From positions 1-64,000 of the forward strand of contig LVBV01000006.1 of assembly GCA_001604565.1 (NCBI GenBank): a DNA stretch of 64,000 nucleotides, given 5' to 3'. The notes beneath the pieces were generated by a model, which saw only the letters and a list, made by a program, of their open reading frames with translations, did not search any database and was not told the DNA's origin. The stretch comes from Puniceicoccales bacterium Verruco_01 (GTDB taxonomy: Bacteria > Verrucomicrobiota > Verrucomicrobiia > Opitutales > Oceanipulchritudinaceae). Below are positions 9,033 to 17,633 of the stretch, piece after piece. A program made the translations under genes and the position numbers. The stretch's first letter is position 1. Each line of letters begins with the position of its first letter.

Positions 9033-9317
9033 ATGATCCAGAGCTTCGGCTGCAAGGAGACGGAGAAGGTGTTCCGGCAGGAACCTGCCAAGCCCAAGGT
9101 GATCCCTCGGGAATTGCAGGAACGCCTGCTGGAAGTCCTCCAGATGCTCAATGCCGCCGAGAAGCTGACCGACTTGTATTTCCCGCCTTCAAACGGGCTG
9201 TAAAAGATCGTCAATACGCAGAGTTCCTACGAACTGCGCGTGGACCGCCGTTACCGGGTTTACTTCGAATGGGACGGCGAAAACGCGCTGAACGCAAGAT
9301 TTGGAGACCATCTATGA
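9033..9317 (+). pseudogene. higB: HigB-type toxin interrupted by an in-frame stop codon
   Basis: The frame encodes a RelE/HigB-type mRNA interferase toxin. The first part (MIQSFGCKETEKVFRQ to YFPPSNGL) matches the HigB N-terminal pattern. A TAA at 9201-9203 ends it at 56 residues, but the same frame continues with the rest of the family: YELRVDRRYRVYFEWDGENA up to TGA at 9315-9317. Without the TAA the protein would be about 94 residues, normal for HigB. Relatives have LEK where this gene has L-stop-K, so one G-to-T change in GAA would explain it. The truncated product lacks the C-terminal beta-sheet carrying active-site residues and should be inactive. It overlaps higA by four bases. Confidence 0.8.
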
Positions 9318-9610
9318 TGAGCGAAACCATACTTCCGACACATCCGGGCAAGATACTCCTGCGCGGGCTCAAGGACATGCACCTGACGCTCTCGCGCACG
9401 GCTCGGGATACCGGCATTCCGCTTTCCACCTTAAGCGCGATCGTGAACGCCCGCCGTCCGATCAGCGCGGAAAACGCCCTGCGCCTCGCCCGCTATCTCA
9501 ACACCTCCGCCCGCTACTGGGTGAACCTCCAGTCGGACTACGACCTGCGCATGGCCACGACTTCCAAGGGCGAATCCATCGAGAAGGAAGTGGCCCCGGT
9601 CGCGGTGTAA
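9314..9610 (+). CDS. higA: HigA-type antitoxin, Xre-family regulator
   Basis: This 98-residue protein has a helix-turn-helix of the HigA/VapI class. PTHPGKILLRGLKDMHLTLS leads into a recognition helix around IPLSTLSAIVNARRPISAENALRLARYL, then the typical YWVNLQSDYDL end. It would neutralise HigB and repress the operon. The ATG at 9314 overlaps the toxin stop in ATGA, and GGAG seven bases upstream provides a ribosome site, so translational coupling to higB is expected. The antitoxin is intact although the toxin frame is broken, so it may persist as a repressor or as protection against related toxins. Confidence 0.92.
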   Translation: MMSETILPTHPGKILLRGLKDMHLTLSRTARDTGIPLSTLSAIVNARRPISAENALRLARYLNTSARYWVNLQSDYDLRMATTSKGESIEKEVAPVAV

Positions 9611-9684
9611 GGAGGCCGTTTTCAAACGGATGAGCGGTCTCAGCGAAGGTGGAGACTTGATGGATCGAGGACGATCGGGCCTGC

Positions 9685-11910
9685 TTACTTCACTTCCGTC
9701 GGCGCTGCGGTTTCCTGCGCGGGCAACAAGGTCGCCGGGACCTCCTTTGCGGGCTCCGTGCCAATCCTTCCTCCGGTCCATTCGTGGAGGAGACCCGATC
9801 TGTTGGCGTACCATGCGCCTGCCGCGAGGACCAGAACGAGGAGCGCGAGGGCGGTCCAGAGGAATTTGTGCGACTTCTTTTCCGCGAAGGGGCCCTTGAG
9901 GCGCGCGACCGCTCCGGCGGGGATGCGGGCCTTTGCCGTCAGCGCCGCGCCGAAGCGGGCACCCACCTTGGCGCTGGCATTCACGGCCCAGCCGTTGGCA
10001 TCCAAGAGCGGCGCAATGTTCCTGCGGCGGAGCTTGAGGTACGCCATGATGACCGAGGGCGTGGAAATGAGAAGGATCGCCGCCGCAAGGACGATGGGGA
10101 ACTGCCACCAGCTTAGGCCCATGAGGCCCGTCGCGAGGACCGAGAGCATCGTGCCCGCCGCCGCGAAGGCGACGCCCAGGGCCGCCACCGTGCCGACGTC
10201 GATCTTCTTGGGCCCCACGGGGGTCTTGCCCGCGCCCGAGGCCAGTTGATCGACCGCCCCGGTCATTCCGGAAGTCACCCCGGCCTCGGAAGAGGCGGCG
10301 CGCTTGGCCACCATTTCTTCGATATAGCGCTGGAGCTTCTTGTACGGGCTCCAGAAGGCCTCGCCGAGGCTCACGGGATTGGGGATGATCTTCGTCACGC
10401 GGGCGTCCCAGTCGCGGCCCTGCCGGTCGTAGAACACGCCGCCGCGCCCCACCATGAGATTGTCGCCGCCGCCGCTCGTGAAGGCCGCCGCGATCGTCCG
10501 GGAAGGTTCGCCCTTTCTCTCGATGGAGCAATAGGCAAGATACATGCCGGAAAGCCCCGCGAGCGCCGCATGTTTGCCTGCATCGGCCACCTCCACGCAA
10601 AGGCGGCAGGCCCGGGAATCCAGATACAGGGTGCCCGTCTGGAAGACGCCGTCCCGCTTTTCGTAAAAGTCAGCAAAGTTGATGAAGTTCCTCAGAATGC
10701 GGACCAGATCGCGCTGGAAGCGCACGAGTTTTTCGAGGCTGGCGAGGGCTTCAAAGACCGGCGCGGCGGCAAGGTCCTCCGCCAGAAGCGCGGCGATCTT
10801 TTCTGCCGCCGCATCGCCGGAAAGCTCCGCAAGCCGTTCCGGGGCAAGACCGCCCGGAGCCTCACAGGGCTTTGCGGCAAGCCACGCCGCGTACGGAGCG
10901 AAGCGGTCCTTGAGGCTCTCCCACTGGGTGAAGGAGACATACTGTGTTTTCCCAAGAAGAGGCTCCGCGACGAGGCTGGCGAAGGCGGCGAGGCGCCCCT
11001 CCCACGCCGGGTTCACGCCCTCCTCCAGCGGCAGGCGGGCATTGGGTAGGACAAAGGAAAGGGGCAGCGCCGCGATGGCCAGATCGTCCGGCGCCAGCGC
11101 GTTCGCTGCGGCAGCCTTCACGCCGTCCACAGGATTCAAGAAACCTTCCGAGCCCATCGCAAAACCCGCGAGGCGCACGCGTGCAAAGTAGTCGTCCCCC
11201 TTGGCGCGGACAACGGCAAAGGCCTCCCATGCGGCGGCGGTCTTCTCCCCCAGGGGTAGAATCGCCGGGTCCGCCTTCGGCTTTTCAAGCCAGGCAAGGT
11301 ATTCGCCCGCGTTTTTGCGGAAGGAGGCGTAGCCGTCCGCATCCACGCCCGGTGCGCCGCAGCGGTCGAGCTTTCCGGGAACGGCCTTCGCGATGTCGGC
11401 GAGCGCCGCGGAAAGAGCCGGATCGCTCGTGGAGACCGCCGTCACCACGCCGTCGCCGTTCAGCGGATCCTTCGCCATCTTTTCCGCCACGACCTTCACG
11501 TCGGCGAGGGCGATCGAGGACGCCTTGTCCTTCCCGAGGAGTGTCAGCGCCTTCCCGGCTGCGGCCTGCAATTTTACATCCGCGATGTTGGCAAGGACCA
11601 CGCCGTCCCCGCCCGCGAGGAGGGGATCGAGGCTCTTGAACGACGCCTTTGCCCAGTCAATCGCCGCGCAGAGTTCCGGCGGGCGGATGCGTCCGTCACC
11701 GTCGGTGTCGATCAGGGCCAGCGTCGCCGCATCGAGGGCTGTTCCCGCGACCGGCATCTCCAGCACCGCCCACGCCTTGAGGTCCAACTGCGGAACCGCA
11801 GCGATGTCCGCGCCGGTGCGAATCGCCGCCTGTGCCGCGTCCCCTGCGAGAAAATACTGCCAGATGTGCCCGCCGCCGGGCTGCGTGCCGGAATCTTCCA
11901 GAGGTTTCAT
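9685..11910 (-). CDS. EF-hand-containing membrane protein of unknown function
   Basis: This protein is 741 residues from the ATG at 11910. A perfect 12-residue EF-hand loop lies at residues 68-79 (DTDGDGRIRPPE), so it probably binds calcium. A degenerate second loop, GVDADGYASFRK, is seen further on. The first 560 residues are soluble and alanine-rich. Two adjacent hydrophobic stretches at about 572-622 and one at about 681-702 anchor the C-terminal part, with a basic linker (LKLRRRNI) between. There is no signal peptide, so the large N-terminal domain is probably cytoplasmic. I recognise no enzyme motif. It is convergent with higBA and divergent from the DUF481 gene. An upstream start at 12000 is less likely. 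Confidence 0.75.
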   Translation of the reverse strand: MKPLEDSGTQPGGGHIWQYFLAGDAAQAAIRTGADIAAVPQLDLKAWAVLEMPVAGTALDAATLALIDTDGDGRIRPPELCAAIDWAKASFKSLDPLLAGGDGVVLANIADVKLQAAAGKALTLLGKDKASSIALADVKVVAEKMAKDPLNGDGVVTAVSTSDPALSAALADIAKAVPGKLDRCGAPGVDADGYASFRKNAGEYLAWLEKPKADPAILPLGEKTAAAWEAFAVVRAKGDDYFARVRLAGFAMGSEGFLNPVDGVKAAAANALAPDDLAIAALPLSFVLPNARLPLEEGVNPAWEGRLAAFASLVAEPLLGKTQYVSFTQWESLKDRFAPYAAWLAAKPCEAPGGLAPERLAELSGDAAAEKIAALLAEDLAAAPVFEALASLEKLVRFQRDLVRILRNFINFADFYEKRDGVFQTGTLYLDSRACRLCVEVADAGKHAALAGLSGMYLAYCSIERKGEPSRTIAAAFTSGGGDNLMVGRGGVFYDRQGRDWDARVTKIIPNPVSLGEAFWSPYKKLQRYIEEMVAKRAASSEAGVTSGMTGAVDQLASGAGKTPVGPKKIDVGTVAALGVAFAAAGTMLSVLATGLMGLSWWQFPIVLAAAILLISTPSVIMAYLKLRRRNIAPLLDANGWAVNASAKVGARFGAALTAKARIPAGAVARLKGPFAEKKSHKFLWTALALLVLVLAAGAWYANRSGLLHEWTGGRIGTEPAKEVPATLLPAQETAAPTEVK

Positions 11911-12096
11911 AAGGGGATGGGTTGATGGAGGCGCAATTGACTGCCGGGGAGAGGCTTGCCGTGCCAGAAACATTCCGTCATCGACGGGGCGCAAATGCAA
12001 TTTTAACCTGTCCGTACTGGAATAACAACTCCGGGGGCGGTATCTTGCCCTCTATGCGCGCACCCGTCCCGGCGGACGGTCCGCAATCTTCCCGCC

Positions 12097-13056
12097 ATGA
12101 AACCCATTCTTCCCTTCCTTCTTCTTGCGGCATCCCTGTCCGCCACTCTCGCGAGCGATGCGGCCACCGTCCAGCTTGTCGGCGGCGACCGGCTCAGCGG
12201 CACGATCCTCGCGCGCGATGAAGCCAGCCTCACCCTGCAAAACGAATTTCTCGGAACCGTGAAGATCCCGATGACCGCCGTCGCGGGCGTGACGGAGGAC
12301 GCCCCCGCCGCTCCCGCAGCCGCGAAGGCCGCTCCGCCGCCCGCGCCCGCCGAAACGGAGAAACCCAAAAGTTTCTGGGCGCGGATCAATCCCCTTTCCG
12401 CGTGGAAGAGCAACCTCAGTCTCGGCCTCGGCTTCCTCTCTGGCGTCAAGGATTCCCGCAGCAGCGCCATCAGCTTTGACACCGAGCGCAAGTGGAACGG
12501 CAACGAGCTGCGCTTCGAGCTTCTCCAGCAGTATGAGATGACGACGACAAACGGTGCCGACAACGTCTCGCAGGACAATCTGAAGGCGCTGGGCCGCTAC
12601 CGGCGCGACCTTTCGGAGCGTTTCTTCCTCCAGTCGGAGTCGCAGTATTCCTACGACAACGTGAAGACGATCGACCTCGACCTGCGCGAAAGCGTGGGTC
12701 TTGGTTGGCGCGTTATCAAGGGCGAGAAATTGACTCTCTCCCTCACCCCGGCCTTCACGGCGCAGTATCAGAAGGTCGCGGGGGATTCCCTCGATCCACT
12801 CTACTCGCCCACCCTCTTCGAGGAACTGGCGTGGGAATTGAGCACCTCCACCGGTTTCCGGCAGGAGTTTTCCATCCTCTTCCCGGTGAACGGCGACGCC
12901 GATCCCTCGTGGCACAACTCCGTTGCCCTCAAGCGGCGGCTGACGGACGTGTTCTCGCTCAACCTTCTCTACATCTACGATTACGACGGCACGCTCCCGT
13001 CGGGCACCGAGGCGAGTCAGCAGAGCCTGAACCTCATGCTCGGCGCATCGTTCTGA
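12097..13056 (+). CDS. DUF481 family outer-membrane protein
   Basis: This 319-residue protein has a signal peptide (MKPILPFLLLAASLSATLAS). A small SH3-like domain (VQLVGGDRLSGTILARDE) is followed by an Ala/Pro-rich linker at about 68-92. The C-terminal part is a series of alternating strands ending in phenylalanine (LMLGASF), as in outer-membrane beta-barrels. This matches DUF481/YdiY-like proteins, whose role is not established. It stands alone: the gene to its right is convergent, ending 12 bp away. Confidence 0.88.
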   Translation: MKPILPFLLLAASLSATLASDAATVQLVGGDRLSGTILARDEASLTLQNEFLGTVKIPMTAVAGVTEDAPAAPAAAKAAPPPAPAETEKPKSFWARINPLSAWKSNLSLGLGFLSGVKDSRSSAISFDTERKWNGNELRFELLQQYEMTTTNGADNVSQDNLKALGRYRRDLSERFFLQSESQYSYDNVKTIDLDLRESVGLGWRVIKGEKLTLSLTPAFTAQYQKVAGDSLDPLYSPTLFEELAWELSTSTGFRQEFSILFPVNGDADPSWHNSVALKRRLTDVFSLNLLYIYDYDGTLPSGTEASQQSLNLMLGASF

Positions 13057-13068
13057 GGGAGAAGCGCC

Positions 13069-15501
13069 TCATTCGTCGCGGAGCACCTCGCCGGGTTCGG
13101 CGTGAAGGAGCCTCCACACGGGAAGAAGGATCGCAGCCAGAACTACGCACAGGAGAATGGCGTAGGAGGCGGCATAGACGGTCCAGCTCTCCGTGTCGGG
13201 CAGGAATTCGTCGAATCCCCGCAGCATGATGACGCGCAGGACCATCGACCCCATCACCGCCAGCATCGTGCCGATCGCCGCATCCCAGAGGGCGGCCCGG
13301 GTGTTGAGGAGAAGAATGTGCGCCGCCGAAGCGCCGAGCGCCATGCGGATGCCCGTGTCCCTTTTCCGCATGTTGACGGTGAAGGAAATGACGCCGAAGA
13401 GCCCCGTCGCCGCCATGACGAGCGCCCCCGCCGCGAAGACTACGAGGATACTGAAGAGAAAATACATGTAGAGACCGCTGCCGAACAGCCTGCGGTACTC
13501 GTCCAAGGGCATGACGTTGGAAACGCAGATACGCGGATCCACATCGCTCACGATCTTCTCCAGAATCTCCCCCGTGCGCGCAATATCGCCGCGCGAGGAG
13601 GAAAACAGAATGATGTCGTGCCATGGCGCGACGGAATACGGGACAAAGAACCCCGGCGGACGAAGCCGTGTGCCGTCACTGCCAAAGACATCCGTCGTCA
13701 CTCCCACGATGGAAAGATCGCCCCCGTTTTCTTCGAATCGGAAGGTTCTGCCGAGAACGTCCGTCGTTCCCCACCATTTGCGGGCGAAGGTGTCGGTCAC
13801 CACGGCCACGCGACGCGGAATCGTGTTGTCCTCCTTCTCGAAACCTCGTCCTAGAAGAATCGGGACGTTCATCGCCTCAAAGTACCCCGGCGAGACCACG
13901 CGGATGACGGCATTCTGCGCGGAAGCCCGGTCACGACTGGCCGCACCGTCCGTCCACACGCTGGTGCGCCAACCGTAGGAATCAAACAACTCGTTGGTCA
14001 TCCCGTAGTTGCAAAGCTGCGGGTGACGTTCGAACTCGTTCATGATGCGGTTCACCCTCTCCAGCTTTGCCGCGTTTCCCGGATGATCGCGCTCGCTGAA
14101 GGAAATCGTTGCGCAGACGTAGCGCGAGGCGTCGTAGCGGGAATTCATCCGGCTGTATGTCCGGATCACGTTGCCGATCATGAGTCCGCCCGAAAGCACC
14201 GCCCCCGCCGTGGCCACCTGCCAGATCACCACCAGATGCGAGAGCCTCGTCACCCGGAGCGACGATCCCGTGCGGGTGGAATCGTGCAGCACGGCGGAAA
14301 GGTTCGTCCGCGTGGCGCGCAGGGCCGGAACAAGCGTGGAAAGGAAGGTGACGACGACAAGGACGCCGACGGTGAAGCCGCCATACACCCACGAACGACG
14401 ATCCATCATGAAGGCGGGCAGTTTGAATTCTTGGAAGTAGTCCGCGAGGTAACAGACCGAGATCGCGCGCGAAAGAAGAAAACCGAGAATCGCCGCCACG
14501 GTCGAAACGAGAGTGAACTCCACAATCATCTGAAGAACGATCTGCCAGCGCGACGCGCCAAGCGCCGAACGCACGGCCAGCTCCAGCGTCCGCGTGGAGT
14601 AACGGGCCGTCATCTGCCCCGCCGCAATGCCGCAGGCCATCAGAAGAATGAGGATCGCCGCCAGAAACAGCGTCCGGAAGACGGCGCGCGTCGCCCCGTC
14701 GAAGTACTCCCCGTTCACAAAGCGCAGGGTTCCGCCCACCGTGTCGGGATTCTCGTCGGGATACTGCCGGGCAAGCGATGCAACGAAGGCATCGGTCCCC
14801 TTGCGCGCCTCTTCGCGGGTAAGTCCGGAGCGCACCTTCACCAAAACTCCCACGTAATCTCCCCAGCCCGTCTCGGCGAGAAGACCGTCGGGGTCCAGCG
14901 GCATCCATGCCTGAATCTCCGTCAGGGGCACCGGTCCGTCGAAAGCCTCCGGCAAAACGCCCACAACCGTTCTCGACACGCCGTTCACGAGGAGGCAGGA
15001 GCCGACAATATCGCTTCTTTCACCACAGGATTCCCGCCAGAAGCGCTCGCCAAGCAAGATGACCGGGGCGGCGCCGGGACGCGCGTCACCCTCCTCGAAC
15101 GCCCGCCCGAGAATGGGCGAAAACCCGGTGAATTCCGAAAGGTTCGTCGAAACGAAACACGACTGGAGCGGCCGCGTGCGATCCCCCACGAGCAGCGTGC
15201 TGGAAAAGCGGAAGAAGGCCAGACTGTCCTCAAAAGCATCCCTCTGGCGGGAGATCGCGCGCCACGACTTGAAACCCCAGCCGCTACCCGTCTCCCGGCG
15301 CTCGTTCAGATTCTGAAGCCGGGCCACCCTGTCCGATCCCTCGTAAGGAACGCGGCTGTACAGGACCACCCTCGTCAGAGCGAACATGCTCGTCACCATC
15401 GACATCGCCCCCGCCAGAACCGCGATGCAGAGAAGATAGCTCGCGGGAGATTTGGCCATCTGGCGCAGGGCAAAACGCAATACTGAAATAAGCTGTTTCA
15501 T
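13069..15501 (-). CDS. Orphan FtsX/MacB-type ABC permease (ADOP-like)
   Basis: This 810-residue membrane protein has two copies of the MacB-like periplasmic plus FtsX-like permease unit. There is an N-terminal membrane helix (SYLLCIAVLAGAMSMVTSMF), a large periplasmic domain, three or four helices at about 270-390, a second periplasmic domain, and a last group of helices at about 680-795. The layout is that of the acidobacterial duplicated orphan permeases (ADOP). The family usually lacks its own ATPase gene nearby, and none is seen here. MacB-type systems use mechanical energy to move lipoproteins, peptides or drugs across the envelope; the substrate here is unknown. Confidence 0.88.
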   Translation of the reverse strand: MKQLISVLRFALRQMAKSPASYLLCIAVLAGAMSMVTSMFALTRVVLYSRVPYEGSDRVARLQNLNERRETGSGWGFKSWRAISRQRDAFEDSLAFFRFSSTLLVGDRTRPLQSCFVSTNLSEFTGFSPILGRAFEEGDARPGAAPVILLGERFWRESCGERSDIVGSCLLVNGVSRTVVGVLPEAFDGPVPLTEIQAWMPLDPDGLLAETGWGDYVGVLVKVRSGLTREEARKGTDAFVASLARQYPDENPDTVGGTLRFVNGEYFDGATRAVFRTLFLAAILILLMACGIAAGQMTARYSTRTLELAVRSALGASRWQIVLQMIVEFTLVSTVAAILGFLLSRAISVCYLADYFQEFKLPAFMMDRRSWVYGGFTVGVLVVVTFLSTLVPALRATRTNLSAVLHDSTRTGSSLRVTRLSHLVVIWQVATAGAVLSGGLMIGNVIRTYSRMNSRYDASRYVCATISFSERDHPGNAAKLERVNRIMNEFERHPQLCNYGMTNELFDSYGWRTSVWTDGAASRDRASAQNAVIRVVSPGYFEAMNVPILLGRGFEKEDNTIPRRVAVVTDTFARKWWGTTDVLGRTFRFEENGGDLSIVGVTTDVFGSDGTRLRPPGFFVPYSVAPWHDIILFSSSRGDIARTGEILEKIVSDVDPRICVSNVMPLDEYRRLFGSGLYMYFLFSILVVFAAGALVMAATGLFGVISFTVNMRKRDTGIRMALGASAAHILLLNTRAALWDAAIGTMLAVMGSMVLRVIMLRGFDEFLPDTESWTVYAASYAILLCVVLAAILLPVWRLLHAEPGEVLRDE

Positions 15502-15683
15502 ACCGCAGGCTAGTTGCGGGGGAGAGATTCGTCAGCGGAAAGCGCAAGCAAATGGCGCGCCAACGAGAATGTCTCACTCTATCCCACGCTTATTCAATAG
15601 CTTACAAATCATTCTCCCACACGGAAAAACATGGGCGTGTTTCACATTGAAACGCGGCGTTCTCAGAATGAGACGGGCTGCGG

Positions 15684-17057
15684 TCAACCCGCCCGTCCCG
15701 TCGCGAGAAGTCGCAGGGCGGCGTCATTGGCGCGCAGGAGCGTCTCGCCCGTCGCGGGACTGCCAAGGTAGTTGCCCGTGACGACAAGGCCCGGGGTCTC
15801 CTGCTCCACCTGCGCAACGGCATCCAGCGCCTTCTGCCAGCCGACGGGAAAGTGCGGGATGGCCTTGGGCCAGCGCTGCACGCTCTCGAAGACCGGCACG
15901 CCGCGCAGGCCCAGCAGCCGCCCCATCTCCGCCTTCACGAGGGCCTTCACGTCCATCTCCGGCAGAGCCGCCTGCTGCGGGCAGGCCATGCCGCCCACGA
16001 AGGCCAGCATCGCCACGTACCCGTCGGGAGCCCGTCCCGCGAACATCGAGGAAAGAAAGAGGATGCCGATCACCCCACGCGTTTCGCGCCGGGGCACAAG
16101 GACGCCGAAGCCGTCCAGCGGATGCGCCACGGCCTCCCTCGCGCAGCCGATGCAGACGGTGGTGACGGGCGAATACGGCAGGGTGGAAAGAACGGAGAGC
16201 TTTTCCGCAATGGCCTCCGGCAGGGCAAGGCGCGGCAGCTCGTACGCGGGAACGGCGATGACAAGACCCTCCGCCTCCTCCATGAAACGTTCGCCGGCCT
16301 TCTCCCATGTGACGCGCCAGAGGGCGTCCGGCTTCTCCACGGAAGTCACCCTCGCGCCGCAGACGAGCTCCTTCTCCATCTGCGAGGCCAGAATGCGCGG
16401 GACAGCGGTCATGCCGCCCTCGAAGGAAACGAGGCGCTTTTTGTAGGGGGCCTCGCCCGCCTTGCGCCGCTCCCGCGCCAGACCGAAGGCACCCTTGATG
16501 AGCGAGCCGTAGCGTCGCTCCATCCCCCAGAAGACAGGGAAGGCGTGCCGCATGGAAAGGGTGTCCGGATCGCCACCATAGACGCCGGAGACAAGCGGGT
16601 TGAAGGCGTAGTCCAGAACGTCGCTTCCGAAGCGCCGCAGGGCGAAGCTGGAAACGGTTTCGTCCTCGGCAGTGCCGCGCGGCCTCGACCATTCGCGCAA
16701 AATCGAGATCTTGCCCGAGGCGGACAGCACCTTGCAGAAAGGGGCGTTGAAAGGATTGGTGGGCAGAGCCTCGGGAACGCCCCGGCGCACGATGTAACGC
16801 TTCGCGGCTCGCGGATCGGCCTCCTGAAGGCGCATCGAAAGGCCCATTTCTCCGAAAAGATCCTCCATTCGCCGGCTCTTGAGCATCGTCTCGCTCGCGC
16901 CGGTGTCGAAATGGAAGCCGTCGCGCCCCACTGTGCGAATGACTCCGCCGGGAACCTCGCGCGCCTCAAGGATGCGCACGGCGACGCCCTCCCTCGCCAG
17001 TCTCCATCCCGCGGAAAGTCCGCCAATTCCTCCTCCGATGACGATCGCGCTCTTCAT
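15684..17057 (-). CDS. hemG: Protoporphyrinogen oxidase (FAD-dependent)
   Basis: This 457-residue flavoprotein carries out the oxygen-dependent oxidation of protoporphyrinogen IX or coproporphyrinogen III in heme synthesis. The N-terminal Rossmann motif IGGGIGGLSAGWRLA with EAREVPGG is followed by GFHFDTGAS, and a C-terminal flavin-binding end (PGLVVTGNYLGSP) is present. The length is normal for HemY/HemG-type PPOX. In the coproporphyrin-dependent pathway the same family makes coproporphyrin III, and the sequence alone does not separate the two. Its ATG follows the stop codon of the Fur-type regulator with no gap, so the pair is one operon and heme synthesis may be tied to iron or oxidative stress. 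Confidence 0.9.
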   Translation of the reverse strand: MKSAIVIGGGIGGLSAGWRLAREGVAVRILEAREVPGGVIRTVGRDGFHFDTGASETMLKSRRMEDLFGEMGLSMRLQEADPRAAKRYIVRRGVPEALPTNPFNAPFCKVLSASGKISILREWSRPRGTAEDETVSSFALRRFGSDVLDYAFNPLVSGVYGGDPDTLSMRHAFPVFWGMERRYGSLIKGAFGLARERRKAGEAPYKKRLVSFEGGMTAVPRILASQMEKELVCGARVTSVEKPDALWRVTWEKAGERFMEEAEGLVIAVPAYELPRLALPEAIAEKLSVLSTLPYSPVTTVCIGCAREAVAHPLDGFGVLVPRRETRGVIGILFLSSMFAGRAPDGYVAMLAFVGGMACPQQAALPEMDVKALVKAEMGRLLGLRGVPVFESVQRWPKAIPHFPVGWQKALDAVAQVEQETPGLVVTGNYLGSPATGETLLRANDAALRLLATGRAG

Positions 17058-17480
17058 CTACTTTTCCGCCTTGCCCTCCTTCTGGCCGTCACAGGCCCGG
17101 TGCGGGCAGTTTTCCGGATCGGCGCAGTGTCCGTAATAGATTTTCTCCACGCCTTCCACCACAAAGCCCGGCACGACCTCCGCCGCCGGGTCAGGACAGG
17201 GAACGTCCACCTCGAAGAGCTTGTTGCAGCGCGTGCAGACAAGGTGCGGGCGCACTCTGTTGTCCGAAACGCTCTCGTAGCGCGGCGGCTGGCCGGGATA
17301 GGCCACGCAGACGAGGCGCCCATCCTCCACCAGTTCGCGCACGTTGCGGTACGCGGTGCGCAATCCCAGTCTCGGCGCGGAGGAAAGAGCCAGAGCGTGG
17401 ATCTCCGTCACCGTGAGGGGACGGTTCTCGCGCCGGATCACTTCGAGGATTGCCTTGCGCTGACGTGTATTGCGGATCAT
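17058..17480 (-). CDS. Fur-family transcriptional regulator
   Basis: The protein is 140 residues from the ATG at 17480, the normal size for Fur. An N-terminal winged helix (TRQRKAILEVIRRENRPLTV, RLGLRTAYRNVRELVEDG) is followed by the dimer/metal domain with RPHLVCTRCNKLFEV, where CxxC binds structural zinc. The C-terminus has a cysteine-rich ending (GHCADPENCPHRACDG). Family members sense iron, zinc or peroxide, and the residues seen do not settle which. An upstream ATG at 17531 would add 17 residues without conserved content. The adjacent protoporphyrinogen oxidase suggests control of heme synthesis. It is divergent from the HDOD gene. Confidence 0.88.
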   Translation of the reverse strand: MIRNTRQRKAILEVIRRENRPLTVTEIHALALSSAPRLGLRTAYRNVRELVEDGRLVCVAYPGQPPRYESVSDNRVRPHLVCTRCNKLFEVDVPCPDPAAEVVPGFVVEGVEKIYYGHCADPENCPHRACDGQKEGKAEK

Positions 17481-17633
17481 GGAAAAAGAAGGGAAACCGG
17501 GGTTGGGGAAGTCGGGTTTGTTCCGTATCATGAAGAGAGGACTCTCCAAGCGCCAGCATTGAAATGCGTGCGCCACTTCCTATACTGGCGTGCGGGATCA
17601 CACGCTCCGAACCTATCCATCAACCCCGAATCG

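Noticed and set aside
15852-17633. Upstream extension of the HDOD frame to 15852
   Set aside because: The extension is antisense to protoporphyrinogen oxidase and the Fur-type gene. The HDOD family N-terminus matches the ATG at 17634.
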